Of a DNA stretch of 64,000 nucleotides, positions 47,014-55,609 are shown one piece after another (the first letter of the stretch is position 1; each line of letters starts with the position of its first letter). The stretch is from the NCBI RefSeq assembly GCF_014204915.1, contig NZ_JACHMH010000001.1, forward strand, positions 3,931,501 to 3,995,500, written 5' to 3'. A program made the position numbers and the translations under genes. Source of the stretch: Crossiella cryophila. Lineage in GTDB: Bacteria; Actinomycetota; Actinomycetes; Mycobacteriales; Pseudonocardiaceae. A model generated the notes under the pieces. It ran no database searches. It saw only the letters and a list, made by a program, of their open reading frames with translations, and had not been told where the DNA came from.

Positions 47014-47976
47014 GTGGATCTGACCAAGGCTTTCGCCACCTTCCAACGGACTGTGGATGCCGACATCGACCAGGTGAAGCTGGCTCGTGAGCGGCGAGAC
47101 GCCTTCAAAAGGGCTCTCAAGGGAGAACCGGGCGTGCTCGAAGTGTTCGGTTCTGGTTCGTTGGCACGTAGCACCCAGCTCAAGCCGGTGCACGACGTTG
47201 ACCTGATCGCCGTCTTCGACGCTGCCGTGCACCCGGAGTGGGGACAGGTCGGTGACTCCTCAGCTGAGGCGTTGGAGGTGGTTCGCGAGATGGTCAAGAG
47301 GCTCCTCGGTGACAACGAGGGAACCGTTGCGGAGCTGGTTCGCTTGGCCAAGCCACGTGATCGTGCCGTCAAGTGCTTCATCGACCCGCCCGAGCAGGAT
47401 GACGCGTTCACGGTGGACGTCATGCCCGTGTTGCGCCAAGCGGACAACACCCTGCTGGTCCCCAGCAAGCGGAAGCGGTACTGGAGCACCGCGGACCCGG
47501 AGAACCTCATCGCGCAGGTCGAGGAACGACAGCAGGAGTGGTCGCACTTCCGCCCGACGGTGCGTGTCCTCAAGCAGTGGCGCCACGGCGTTCCCACCAA
47601 GGTCAAGTCGCTCGTCATGGAGGTGCTCGCCCTGAAGTGCCTCCCCACAGACAAGACGCGGCCGCTGGCATTGAGGGCCTTCTTCACCGCCGCCGCGGTC
47701 GAGGTCAACTACGGTGTGGTGGACCCAGCCAGGCACTGTGGCGCAATCCAGCCTGACCTCGACACCGAGGTGCTTCGCACCGCTTTGGAGTCCGCGCGCG
47801 ACATCGCCGAGAAGGCATGTGCGGCTGCCGCTGACGGTGACAGCGATGGAGCGGCGTTGCTCTGGCGGGAGTTGTTCGGGGATGATTTCCCGGCCCCGGA
47901 GGAGAAGAGTTCGGGGACCGCTGTCGGCCCATTCCTGTACGTCCCACGGCCAGTCGTGGACGCGCCCCAGGGCTGA
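47014..47976 (+). CDS. CD-NTase (CBASS oligonucleotide cyclase), locus A
   Basis: 320 residues from GTG 47014 (GAGG 7 bp upstream). Pol-beta-type nucleotidyltransferase core: GSGSLARST (46-54), the metal pair DVD (61-63) and the third acid in FTVDVMP (Asp135). The C-terminal helical part fits the OAS-like/CD-NTase layout. Family role: after phage infection makes a cyclic di- or oligonucleotide that activates an effector. E2, E1 and (broken) JAB genes follow in tight order, the type II CBASS ancillary set. The nucleotide product cannot be predicted. Confidence 0.82.
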   Translation: MDLTKAFATFQRTVDADIDQVKLARERRDAFKRALKGEPGVLEVFGSGSLARSTQLKPVHDVDLIAVFDAAVHPEWGQVGDSSAEALEVVREMVKRLLGDNEGTVAELVRLAKPRDRAVKCFIDPPEQDDAFTVDVMPVLRQADNTLLVPSKRKRYWSTADPENLIAQVEERQQEWSHFRPTVRVLKQWRHGVPTKVKSLVMEVLALKCLPTDKTRPLALRAFFTAAAVEVNYGVVDPARHCGAIQPDLDTEVLRTALESARDIAEKACAAAADGDSDGAALLWRELFGDDFPAPEEKSSGTAVGPFLYVPRPVVDAPQG

Positions 47977-47978
47977 CG

Positions 47979-48521
47979 ATGAACACCGATGGCGAAGTAC
48001 CCATCTCCTGGTGGGAGTGCGAGCCCAGGCGTTTGGCTCGCGATCAGCGCGAAGTGGCCGAGCTGTTCCCTGAGCTGACGTGGTGCGCTGAAGGAGCTGG
48101 CCGCTGGGAGGGGCGTCTGCCCAGGTGGCCGTTCAACCGGCCCGAGCCCGCAGGCATGGCTGAACTGGTTGGGCAGGAGGGCATGCCTGTCAGGGTGCAG
48201 TACGGGCATGCCTACCCGATGGTGCCACCGGCGATCTTCCCACTCGATCCGGAACCAGAACTGGCCGAATACAGGCAGCACCGGTTCCACGTCCTTGGCA
48301 ATGGGAGCCTGTGCCTGTTGCAGGACTGCTCGACGTGGACCGGCAGGCAATCGGTGATCGAACTGCTGTTGAAGGCGGTGGGCTGGCGCGTGGAGTACGC
48401 GCTGCTCAAGAGCGGCGTCGTCGAGTCCATGACGATCAACGGCATCGTCAACGATGCCAGCCGTGACCACCTGGTCAGGCAGGCACTCGAACAGCTCTCC
48501 GCTGGTGGAGGTCAGCCGTGA
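47979..48521 (+). CDS. E2-like ubiquitin-conjugating protein, locus A
   Basis: 180 residues, ATG 47979, 2 bp after the cyclase stop. The E2-fold signature is RVQYGHAYPMVPPAIFP then HRFHVLGNGSLCLL, where Cys112 is the likely catalytic residue (CLL in the 'LCL' position), with a second Cys117. The C-terminal helices follow WTGRQSVIELL. In type II CBASS the E2 activity transfers the CD-NTase C-terminus to targets. Here E2 is a separate gene, unlike the fused Cap2 of locus B. Confidence 0.78.
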   Translation: MNTDGEVPISWWECEPRRLARDQREVAELFPELTWCAEGAGRWEGRLPRWPFNRPEPAGMAELVGQEGMPVRVQYGHAYPMVPPAIFPLDPEPELAEYRQHRFHVLGNGSLCLLQDCSTWTGRQSVIELLLKAVGWRVEYALLKSGVVESMTINGIVNDASRDHLVRQALEQLSAGGGQP

Positions 48522-49804
48522 GCGACCTGCTCGTGCTTGTTTCGGGCGAGGCGGCCCGCCGCATGAAGGAAGGTGGTCAGTGGGGCCAGATCACCTTCCG
48601 GGTATCGGATCCGGACAACGTCGGCGCGGTGATCGCGGTGTCAGACGGCTCCAACCCGGTGATGCCCACCCCGCTGCACTCCACCAACCACTTCCTCAAC
48701 GCCGGACACGCCCGAGGCCAGCACCGCTGGTACCGGGCCGCGCCCGAGCTGCACCTCTTGTGGTGGCATGCGAGGAACACCGGTCGCGAGGTCGCACTGG
48801 AGGTGTTCAAAGAGAAGGTCGCCGGCCGCTGGTTGAGCCCTTCGGCTGGCAGGAACTACGTGGCGCTGACCGTGGCCACGGAGGCACCGGCTGAGTACCC
48901 GGATATCAGCATCCCCGAGATGGTTGCCTGGTATGTCACTCCGGACGCCGCCTGCCCGGTAGCCATCGACGTGGTGTCCGCTGAGCACGGCTTTCCGCAG
49001 CTTGCTGGGCACTGGCCGACCACTCACTTGGCAGAGAGTTCGATCATGCTCGTCGGGGCGGGCAGCATCGGCGGAGCCGCCGCTCACGCCCTGGCCAGCT
49101 ACGGTGTGGGTCGTCTCGTCCTCATCGACCCCGACCGCCTGCTCAGCCACAACGTGGTGCGCCACGTCTCCTCGGCCAAGCACGTCGGCAGGTTGAAGGT
49201 CGATGCCGTCAAGCAGGAACTGGCCGAGGCGTGGCCTGCCACTCGAGTGGACACGCTCCCCGTGGACGCCATCGCCGCGGCGCACCTGATCAGACCCCGT
49301 CTTCGTCATGTCGACGTCGTGCTCTGCACGGCTGACGGCGTCGCAGCACGTCGCGTCATCAGCCACCTGGCGCGGCGTGCGCGGACCGATGCCGTTCTCG
49401 CCTGCGCGCTCCAAGACGGCGCGATCGGCGAGATCATCCGGTTGCGCCCCTGGAGCGACCATGGCTGTCTGACCTGCCACCGCGAGGCGCTCACAGCACG
49501 CGGAGCGATGGATCCTGAACCCGCCCTCGACCTGGGGTACGGCACCGGGACCACTCATCGACCGATGACCGCTGTCGGAGGGGACCTGCACCTCGTCGCC
49601 CAGGTGGCCGCCAAGACCGCCGTGGCCACGGTGCTGGAACGGAGAGGCCATCCCGACCAGAAATTGCCTGGTGAGCATGCCATCCTCGGACTGCGGCCGG
49701 CCCTTGGCTGGGCTCCTCCGTTCGACCTGAACCGCAGCGGTGACATCCGCTGGTTGCCGCACAGCCCGCCCCATCCAGGATGCCCCACTTGCGAGGAGCC
49801 GTGA
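48518..49804 (+). CDS. E1-like ThiF adenylyltransferase, locus A
   Basis: 428 residues, GTG 48518 overlapping the E2 stop. A ~165-residue N-terminal domain of unknown fold precedes a ThiF/E1 domain: ATP loop GAGSIGG (180-186), DPDRLLSHNVVRHV, and a catalytic-Cys candidate in VLACALQDG. GCLTC in the body and GCPTC at the end form a zinc-ribbon pair, typical of E1-like enzymes. Probably activates the CD-NTase C-terminus for E2. Its stop overlaps the JAB pseudogene start (GTGA). Confidence 0.8.
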   Translation: MSDLLVLVSGEAARRMKEGGQWGQITFRVSDPDNVGAVIAVSDGSNPVMPTPLHSTNHFLNAGHARGQHRWYRAAPELHLLWWHARNTGREVALEVFKEKVAGRWLSPSAGRNYVALTVATEAPAEYPDISIPEMVAWYVTPDAACPVAIDVVSAEHGFPQLAGHWPTTHLAESSIMLVGAGSIGGAAAHALASYGVGRLVLIDPDRLLSHNVVRHVSSAKHVGRLKVDAVKQELAEAWPATRVDTLPVDAIAAAHLIRPRLRHVDVVLCTADGVAARRVISHLARRARTDAVLACALQDGAIGEIIRLRPWSDHGCLTCHREALTARGAMDPEPALDLGYGTGTTHRPMTAVGGDLHLVAQVAAKTAVATVLERRGHPDQKLPGEHAILGLRPALGWAPPFDLNRSGDIRWLPHSPPHPGCPTCEEP

Positions 49805-50307
49805 ACAACGCGAACGCCACCGTTGTGAGGTGGATCGTCGTGACTCCGGACAGCGCCAGAACCATCCACCGCACCGTGCCAGAGGCAGGCGACGGTGCTG
49901 AGACCAGCGGAATCCTCATGGGACGAATTGAAGATGACGGCACGGCACACGGACACCCCTGGACCAGCGGCGACAGGGATCCCGGACTATTTCCTACGCG
50001 ACCTCGCTCACGCCCAGTTCCTGGCGGATGCTGCATTCCGCGCCAACGGCAGCATCTGGATCGGTGAATGACACACGCATCCCGGTGCCGACGCGGTGCC
50101 GAGCCCGCGTGACGTTCTCACCCACTCCAAGCTGCCGGCCGATCCGGCGCTCGCTTTCGATGTTGTGGGCTCGCCATCGTGATCGGCCCCTTCTCGCCGA
50201 CGACGAACGCCTGCGTCGTGGGGTGGGCCTGTACCACGACGGGGATGACAGCTGTCCCGATCGAGTCCGAACCCCCGCTCATCTTGAAGGGACTTCGAGG
50301 CATATGA
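49801..50307 (+). pseudogene. Broken JAB/JAMM protease gene, locus A
   Basis: GTG 49801 begins RWIVVTPDSARTIHR and ETSGILMGR (JAB Glu). A frameshift near 49955 moves the continuation (YFLRDLAHAQFLADAAF, ANGSIWIGE) to another frame, which then meets TGA at 50067-50069 where Trp of the EWHTHP motif is expected. Beyond it HTHPGADAVPSPRD, with all JAMM metal residues, is readable. A further shift near 50160 restores LAIVIGPFSPTTNACVVG to TGA 50307. So the gene has two frameshifts and one Trp-to-stop change: it cannot give an active enzyme. Confidence 0.75.
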
Positions 50308-50892
50308 CGGTTCCGCACCTGTGGTCGCCAGAGTTGCCCAGGCGGTGTGGAGAACGGCTCATCGAGGACAACCCGCTTGGTGAGAGCGGGGCCAAGTCAG
50401 GCACGTACCAGCCGTCCGACTGGTCGGAGGTGGCGGATGCGCCGCGGGGGAGTGCGTCCCTGAGCGGAGGTGCACTCGAATGAGCTGGTGGTGCTGCTCG
50501 TCCACGTCGTTGAACGGCGGGGAGGAGATGTAGCGCTGTGCTGAGTCGATGGGCTTGAAGCGGCTTGTGGACACGTCAACAACCACGTCGCCTGCCCCTA
50601 GTCGCACAGGGGGTCGTCGGCACCTGAGGGGAACCTGGCCTCGAACGGGTACCCCTTGGGTTCAGCAGGATCACCGCGGAGACAGGAATGGGAAGGCCGG
50701 GCCAGGCCTGATCACCACACGTCCGATGTTGATCCGGCCGGTCGTCGATTGATGCCATCGCGCCGGCCCACGGAGGCGATCACCCTCATCGGTGAACCTG
50801 AACACCACCAGTTGTTCGTGCCATTGGTCCGCAGCCGCCGGAAGGGCCGCTCACGTGTGCCGATTATCCCCGCCTGTACAGCCGGGGCTCCT

Positions 50893-51135
50893 TCAGCCAG
50901 TGCGTGACCTGAAGGCTTGGCCGGACTCGTCGGGTTCGTGGTAGCCGGGAAGAGGAAACGCGCGCTCGGACTCGTGGAGGTTCTGCGTTTCGCCCCACAG
51001 ATCACACCACAGCGCCGCAGGCCTGCAACTGTCCTCCTCTTCGAGCGCAATCATCGCCGAGACAGCCGCTTCGGTGATCCCCTTGGCCGCCACCTCGATC
51101 TGCTCTGCCTTCGCCTTGAGGTGTTGGCGCTGCAC
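50893..51135 (-). CDS. Small hypothetical ORF, probably a truncated gene
   Basis: 80 codons from GTG 51135 (QRQHLKAKAEQIEVAAKG, then AAVSAMIALEEED). The frame stays open upstream without a start to about 51216 (RRRDLLDHATEVLEETIPDR), so the true N-terminus may be lost. Helical and acidic, no recognised family. Confidence 0.3.
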   Translation of the reverse strand: MQRQHLKAKAEQIEVAAKGITEAAVSAMIALEEEDSCRPAALWCDLWGETQNLHESERAFPLPGYHEPDESGQAFRSRTG

Positions 51136-51240
51136 GCGGTCCGGGATGGTCTCCTCCAGGACTTCGGTTGCATGATCGAGCAGGTCTCTCCGGCGCAGTG
51201 ATGAAGTCGCCGTGGTCAGTCAGGTGAACACGTCGACGTC

Positions 51241-51345
51241 CTAGACCCGCTTGATCGACGCGTGCCGATAGCACGACCCGATCAGGAACGTCGACTTGCC
51301 CAACCTGCTCAGTGCTGCTTTGAACGACTTGGCGAGGTTTGCCAT
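51241..51345 (-). CDS. Small ORF, 34 aa, likely a gene fragment
   Basis: ATG 51345 with AAGGA upstream encodes a basic peptide (MANLAKSFKAALSRLGKST, ends SIKRV). The family is unknown. Its good ribosome site but short length suggest it is the beginning of a gene whose remainder was lost; fragments follow in other frames. Confidence 0.3.
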   Translation of the reverse strand: MANLAKSFKAALSRLGKSTFLIGSCYRHASIKRV

Positions 51346-51680
51346 CGACGGTCCTTCCCGCTTGGTGACGTTTGCGAGCTGGTGAGTGCGGGGAGTGGAA
51401 TCGGACGCTCTCTGACAGTTGCCAGTGGTCAGTGATGCTCGGTCGAATGTGGATGGGATTCGAGATCGCGGATAGTTGATAACCTGGCAGGGCAGTGGGT
51501 GATAGACCTACCGCGGGTCGGCTCGATTCGACGATTCCAGTGCCGCCTCTTGATGTGCCTCCTAACCGTGCGCGGGCGCATGCACGACCTCGAGAGTCAC
51601 CTGCGGTGATCCACCCGCGACAATCAGCCGCAGCACAGCACGAACTCGGCCCGTGCTGGCTGTTGCGGCTAGAGGTGGGG

Positions 51681-52436
51681 ATGAGCATGAGGATCTTGAC
51701 TTGGGTGGGCGACCGTATCTTCGGCGCTCGGCGTCACCTGGAGAGCGTGTTCGTTGCGGTCCTGCTGATCCCGGTCGTACCTGACTTGTTCGTCGACTGG
51801 CTCGGCGACCCCGGCCAGCCCCAGCACAACGGTGTACTGCGAGTGCTGGCCGTGGTTGCGGTCTTCACCATCGCGGTCCTTGTCGGAATCGCTCGCAACG
51901 CCTGGGTGCGTCTTCGAGGCGAACGTGCTCGCCGACCTTTCACCCCGCTACCTGCCGCTGACGTCTTGGTCCTGCCGATCAGCGCTCGCTCGAACCCGTA
52001 CCTGCGCAAGCAGCGCCGTGACCGCGGTCCTGAGGTACCAGAGTTCCTCTGCGACGAGAGCACGCCTAAGACGGTTGTCGGCGTTTTGAGCCCACGAACT
52101 GCATCGATGGCAGATGACCTCGCGGCGGAGTTGGCTGCTGACGGCATCGAGTTCCGGCCAGTGCTGATCGACAACGCGCACAGCCCAGTCGGCGCGGTCG
52201 AGGGCAGCGGCAAAGTCCTCGATCAACTTCGTGACCTCGACGTCCCCGCCGATCGGGTGCTCATCGATGTCACAGGCGGGAGCGTTCCGCTCACCCTCGC
52301 GATGATGCGCGTCGCCGGGCTCCTCGGTGCCCGCTGCGTCTACGTGTCCGCTGACGTCGGTTCTGATGGGCGCCTTGTTCCCTACAGCCAACGAGGGTAT
52401 GCCTTTGACCCCCGCGCCATCACGGGTGAGGCTTGA
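51681..52436 (+). CDS. Two-TM membrane protein with a CARF domain (putative cyclic-oligonucleotide effector)
   Basis: 251 residues from ATG 51681 (AGAGGTGGGG upstream). Two transmembrane segments (about 22-40 and 52-71), a basic loop, then a Rossmann-like CARF domain (about 88-250). The diagnostic CARF motif is LIDVTGGSVPLTLAMM, followed by RCVYVSADV. TM-CARF proteins are effectors of type III CRISPR systems that bind cyclic oligoadenylate, and CARF-like folds also serve CBASS. No cas gene is near; the closest signal maker is the CD-NTase of locus A, 4.7 kb upstream on the same strand. Its role as that effector is inference. Confidence 0.72.
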   Translation: MSMRILTWVGDRIFGARRHLESVFVAVLLIPVVPDLFVDWLGDPGQPQHNGVLRVLAVVAVFTIAVLVGIARNAWVRLRGERARRPFTPLPAADVLVLPISARSNPYLRKQRRDRGPEVPEFLCDESTPKTVVGVLSPRTASMADDLAAELAADGIEFRPVLIDNAHSPVGAVEGSGKVLDQLRDLDVPADRVLIDVTGGSVPLTLAMMRVAGLLGARCVYVSADVGSDGRLVPYSQRGYAFDPRAITGEA

Positions 52437-52674
52437 CCGACCGCACCTGGCCGTGCGGCGAGCGGGCGACAGCCTGCGGCGCCTGGATGGTTTCGTACTG
52501 GGCGGGTTGTCGGAGGTGATTGGCAACCTGAAGCCCTTTACAGCTACTTGGATCCAGGGCCGACGCCTCCTGCCGCAAACCCTGCCGAAGCAATGCTGAT
52601 GCGTGTCAACGTCGTTCCAATGTGGACCCCCGGTCGACGGCTGAAACCGGACCCCCTCAACGGTTGTTGATCTC

Positions 52675-53472
52675 TCAGTCCGTGGTCTTGGCAGCCGGAA
52701 CCCGGCCCAGATCACGGTCCTTGAGCCGGTAGCTGTCTCCCTTCATCGAGATCACCTCAGCATGGTGAACCAGGCGGTCGATCATCGCCGCGGCCACCAC
52801 GTCATCTCCGAAGACCTCGCCCCAGCGCCCGAAGGGCTTGTTCGAGGTCACGATCAGGCTGGCCCGCTCGTAACGGGAGGAGACCAGCTGGAAGAACAAG
52901 TTGGCCGCCTCAGCCTCGAACGGGATATAGCCCACCTCATCGATGATGATCAGCGGGATCCGGCCCAGCTTGACCAACTCCGCCTGCAACCGGCCGGCCT
53001 GATGGGCATCCGCCAGCCTGGCGACCCACTCCGCTGCGGTGGCGAAAGCGACCCGGTGCCCAGCCTGGCAAGCTCGGATGCCGAGCCCGATCGACAGGTG
53101 CGTCTTGCCGGTTCCGGGCGGGCCGAGAAAGACCACATTCTCTTTGCCCGCAATGAAATCCAGCGTCCCGAGATGGGTGATCGTCTCCCGCTTCAACGAC
53201 CGCTGATGATCGAAGTCGAACTCTTCCAACGACTTGCGGGAAGGGAATCGGGCGCCGCGGATGCGGCCCTCACCGCCATGGGCTTCCCGGGCGGCGACCT
53301 CCCGTTGCAGGCAGGCGGCCAGGAACTCCTCGTGCGTCCACTCCTCAGCCCGTGCGCGCTCGGCCAAACGTTCCACCGCCCCGGCCAGCGAGGGCGCCTT
53401 CAACGCCCGGGTGAGGTAGGCGATCTCGCTGGAAACGTTGCGTCCCTTCGGGTTTGTGGTCTTGGTGCCCAT
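52675..53472 (-). CDS. istB: IstB-like ATP-binding transposition helper
   Basis: 265 residues from ATG 53472. AAA+ ATPase with Walker A LGPPGTGKTHLS and Walker B IPLIIIDEVGYIPFE. The start overlaps the istA stop by one base (TGATG), the usual coupling in IS21. It loads IstA on target DNA. The longer frame extending to 54342 is the shadow of istA. Confidence 0.93.
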   Translation of the reverse strand: MGTKTTNPKGRNVSSEIAYLTRALKAPSLAGAVERLAERARAEEWTHEEFLAACLQREVAAREAHGGEGRIRGARFPSRKSLEEFDFDHQRSLKRETITHLGTLDFIAGKENVVFLGPPGTGKTHLSIGLGIRACQAGHRVAFATAAEWVARLADAHQAGRLQAELVKLGRIPLIIIDEVGYIPFEAEAANLFFQLVSSRYERASLIVTSNKPFGRWGEVFGDDVVAAAMIDRLVHHAEVISMKGDSYRLKDRDLGRVPAAKTTD

Positions 53473-54710
53473 CAGGCGATCTCCTCGGTCTCGCTGTCGG
53501 CCAGGCCGAACATGCGGTCGTAGTCGCTGAGGTCGCGGTGCTCGACCTCGGTGGCGGCGGTGGGGACGGCGACCAGGCGGCGGTTGTGCCGCAGCTGGGC
53601 CGCGGCCTGGGCATGGGCGGGGTCGGTGATGGACTGGTGGTCGGCCCAGCACCGCTGGTGCCGGGCGATTTCCAGTCCTTCGACGGTGACCGCGACCTGT
53701 TCCAGATCGGCGATGACCTCCACCCGTCGGCCGACCGCGGACGGGTGGACGGAGTAGTCGTTGGAGTCCAAGCGGATGTAGTGGTCGCGGGGCAGGCGGG
53801 TCGTGGCCCGCCAGCCGGTCACCGGGGCCACTGGAGGCAACTCCAGCATGGCGGCCCGATCGGCCTCCCAGCGGTCGAGGGGGCGGCAGCCCAACCGGCG
53901 GTGTTGCCGCTGATTGGCGCGGATGAGCCACTCGGCCAGCTGCGTGTTGAACTCTGCTGACGAGGTGAAGGACCGTCCGGGCAGGAAGGAGGTCTCGAAG
54001 TAGCCGTTGGCCCGCTCGACCAGGCCCTTGGCCTCCGGATCGGCCGGGCGGCACTGGATGACCTTGATCCCCAGCGTTCCGCGGAAGGCGTTCATCGCCT
54101 CGGTCAACACCGGCTTGCCTGATCTCCAGGCCCCGACCGCGGACTCGTTGTCCCAGACCAGCGCTTTGGGCACCCGGTCCCAGTCGCTGATCAGCGCCCA
54201 GTGCCCGGACAGCAGATCTGGGCTTTGCCGGGAGGGGATCATCCTGGCGGTGATCATGCGGGAGTAGCCGGAGACCATGACCAGCACCGGCGGCCGCCCG
54301 AAGTGGCCGAAGCCAAGCGGGATGTCCACTGGCGGAAACCACAGGTCACACTGGGCCAGCTCGCCCGGTTGGTAGTCCGTCCGGCTGGCCGGGTCCGGCG
54401 GGATGAATACCGGCCGCAGCTCCCGCACCCGGTCCTTGAGCACGGTCAGCGAGCGGGTCGAGCCGATCCGCTCGGCGATCACGGTGGTCGGCATCGTCGG
54501 CCACTGGGCCAGCAACCTCCGGATCTGCGGCTCGACCGCATCCACGATCGAGCCTTTCGCCGGCCGCTGATACCGGGGTGGTCCGTCCGCGGCCAAGGCC
54601 CGCCGGACGGTGTTACGGCTGATCCCGAGCTGACGGACGATGGCCTTGATCGGCATCCCCTCAGCTCGGTGAAGACGGCGGATCTCCGCCCAGTCCTCCA
54701 CGCTAAGCAC
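53472..54710 (-). CDS. istA: IstA transposase, IS21 family
   Basis: 412 residues. N-terminal HTH (KAIVRQLGISRNTVRRAL), DDE integrase core with QCDLWFPPV (first Asp), KALVWDNESAVG (second Asp) and AKGLVERANGYFETSFLPG (Glu), and a C-terminal beta-barrel with PRDHYIRLDSNDYSVHP. It appears intact. Related copies elsewhere in the genome are likely. Confidence 0.93.
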   Translation of the reverse strand: MLSVEDWAEIRRLHRAEGMPIKAIVRQLGISRNTVRRALAADGPPRYQRPAKGSIVDAVEPQIRRLLAQWPTMPTTVIAERIGSTRSLTVLKDRVRELRPVFIPPDPASRTDYQPGELAQCDLWFPPVDIPLGFGHFGRPPVLVMVSGYSRMITARMIPSRQSPDLLSGHWALISDWDRVPKALVWDNESAVGAWRSGKPVLTEAMNAFRGTLGIKVIQCRPADPEAKGLVERANGYFETSFLPGRSFTSSAEFNTQLAEWLIRANQRQHRRLGCRPLDRWEADRAAMLELPPVAPVTGWRATTRLPRDHYIRLDSNDYSVHPSAVGRRVEVIADLEQVAVTVEGLEIARHQRCWADHQSITDPAHAQAAAQLRHNRRLVAVPTAATEVEHRDLSDYDRMFGLADSETEEIA

Positions 54711-54778
54711 TCCCTACTGTCAACGGGGGTCCGTTCTCACCCGTCCACAGGGGGTCATTTTTGGCGCGTCGCCGACAA

Positions 54779-54990
54779 TGCCGTGTGCCAGGCGGTCGGG
54801 CACGAAACCGGCGCGCTGCACCGCAGAGGATTGCGCTTCGTCGTGGACCGTTCGTCACCGGGGCGGATCGCCGCAGGCGGGTCGACGTCCTGATGCGCGG
54901 TGCTCGCATCGCCCTGTTCGTCGACGGCTGCTTCTGGCGCTCCTGCATGGTCAACTCCTGCGGCCCTCTTGGGACAAGGTGTCGCAGGTG
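54779..54990 (+). pseudogene. Remnant of a Vsr-type DNA mismatch endonuclease
   Basis: Two frames give LHRRGLRFVVDRSSPG and, after a shift near 54865, RRVDVLMRGARIALFVDGCFW, which is the active-site region of Vsr (…VDGCFWHxC). The rest of the gene is missing. Vsr genes normally travel with cytosine methyltransferases and restriction systems, so a lost R-M system is likely. The fragment starts only ~20 bp after the IS21 right end. Confidence 0.65.
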
Positions 54991-55016
54991 CGGCCCTGTC
55001 GTCCTGACGGTCGAGG
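54971..55016. repeat. Degenerate copy of the tRNA-Pro 3' end (candidate fossil att site)
   Basis: Aligned by hand to 43913-43960, about 39 of 48 positions agree with two small gaps. Shared blocks are CAAGG, GTCGCAGGT, CCTGTCGTCC, GACGGTC and GAGG. The T-loop (TTCAAAT) is not conserved. Matching blocks extend beyond the tRNA gene into its 3' flank. It lies 11 kb from the tRNA and would bound a segment holding locus A, the CARF gene, the IS and the vsr remnant. Confidence 0.5.
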
Positions 55017-55609
55017 AGGGCCGAACGCGCAGTTCAGGGCTTTGTATCACGTCGGCGAGATGAGACACCGAATCGTTTCGGGGCAGAATCCTCCCCTGGT
55101 CTCAGGAGGTTCGTACTGTGTGCTCAGCCGGGCAGTTCGCCGATCGTTGGGCGGACAGTCCAACTTGTTGACCAGCAGGAGGGATCCAGGCAGTCGAACC
55201 TGCCCGAGGACCGTGAGCACAGCAACTGCGATTCCCGTCCGAGGGCCGCCAGACCTCCGGGCGCTGCAGGTCGCGTTGCACGAGTTGGACATCCAACCGT
55301 TCGGGGTCGTCCGGGAGGGACGAACCGTTGGCAATGGGGCACGAGGAGCTGTTACCGCCCGTGCCGGTCAACGCCCGCGTCTGGATCGCGATGCCCTCAG
55401 GCGCACGGAGCTGATGGTGGGCGAGCCGCGATTCCGTCCCACCACTTCGCCCGACATCCCCTGCAGGTTCGGCCGTGGCAACCGAAACACCCGTATCCTC
55501 GCTTGAGCTTGGGAGAACACCGCACCCGCTGTCCGCGAAACATCGTCCTGCCCCATGCCTGCGCCGTTCTCGCGGTCTGAGTCGAGCACCAGCACTCCGG
55601 AGGTTGAAT
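55017..55609. other. Region upstream of the TIR-SAVED operon, no gene identified
   Basis: Overlapping frames on both strands lack recognisable domains. 55270-55500 (+) shows coding-like segments (ALQVALHELDIQPFGVVREG) that I cannot assign, perhaps another remnant. The ribosome site GGAGG of the TIR-SAVED gene is at 55599-55603. Confidence 0.4.

Larger units (their letters stand above)
50308..51680. other. Degenerate region between locus A and the CARF gene
   Basis: No intact gene over 80 codons with clear resemblance. On the minus strand, 50430-50600 has coding-like codons (VVDVSTSRFKPIDSAQRY, NDVDEQHHQLIRVHL) without a start, and two small frames are listed separately. This looks like the remains of one or more minus-strand genes left after rearrangement. 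Confidence 0.45.
52621..54757. mobile_element. IS21-family insertion sequence (istAB, minus strand)
   Basis: The ends are imperfect inverted repeats, each with two GACCCCC boxes about 25 bp apart: left TGTGGACCCCCGG at 52621, right complement TGACCCCCTGTGGACGGG ending 54757. Total about 2.14 kb, normal for IS21. istA and istB are intact, with a TGATG coupling. No target duplication is clear. It lies between the CARF gene and the vsr remnant and may have disturbed this region. Confidence 0.85.

Noticed and set aside
43951-55016. Integrase gene for the tRNA-associated element
   Set aside because: No tyrosine or serine recombinase frame in the segment; only the IS21 transposase is present.
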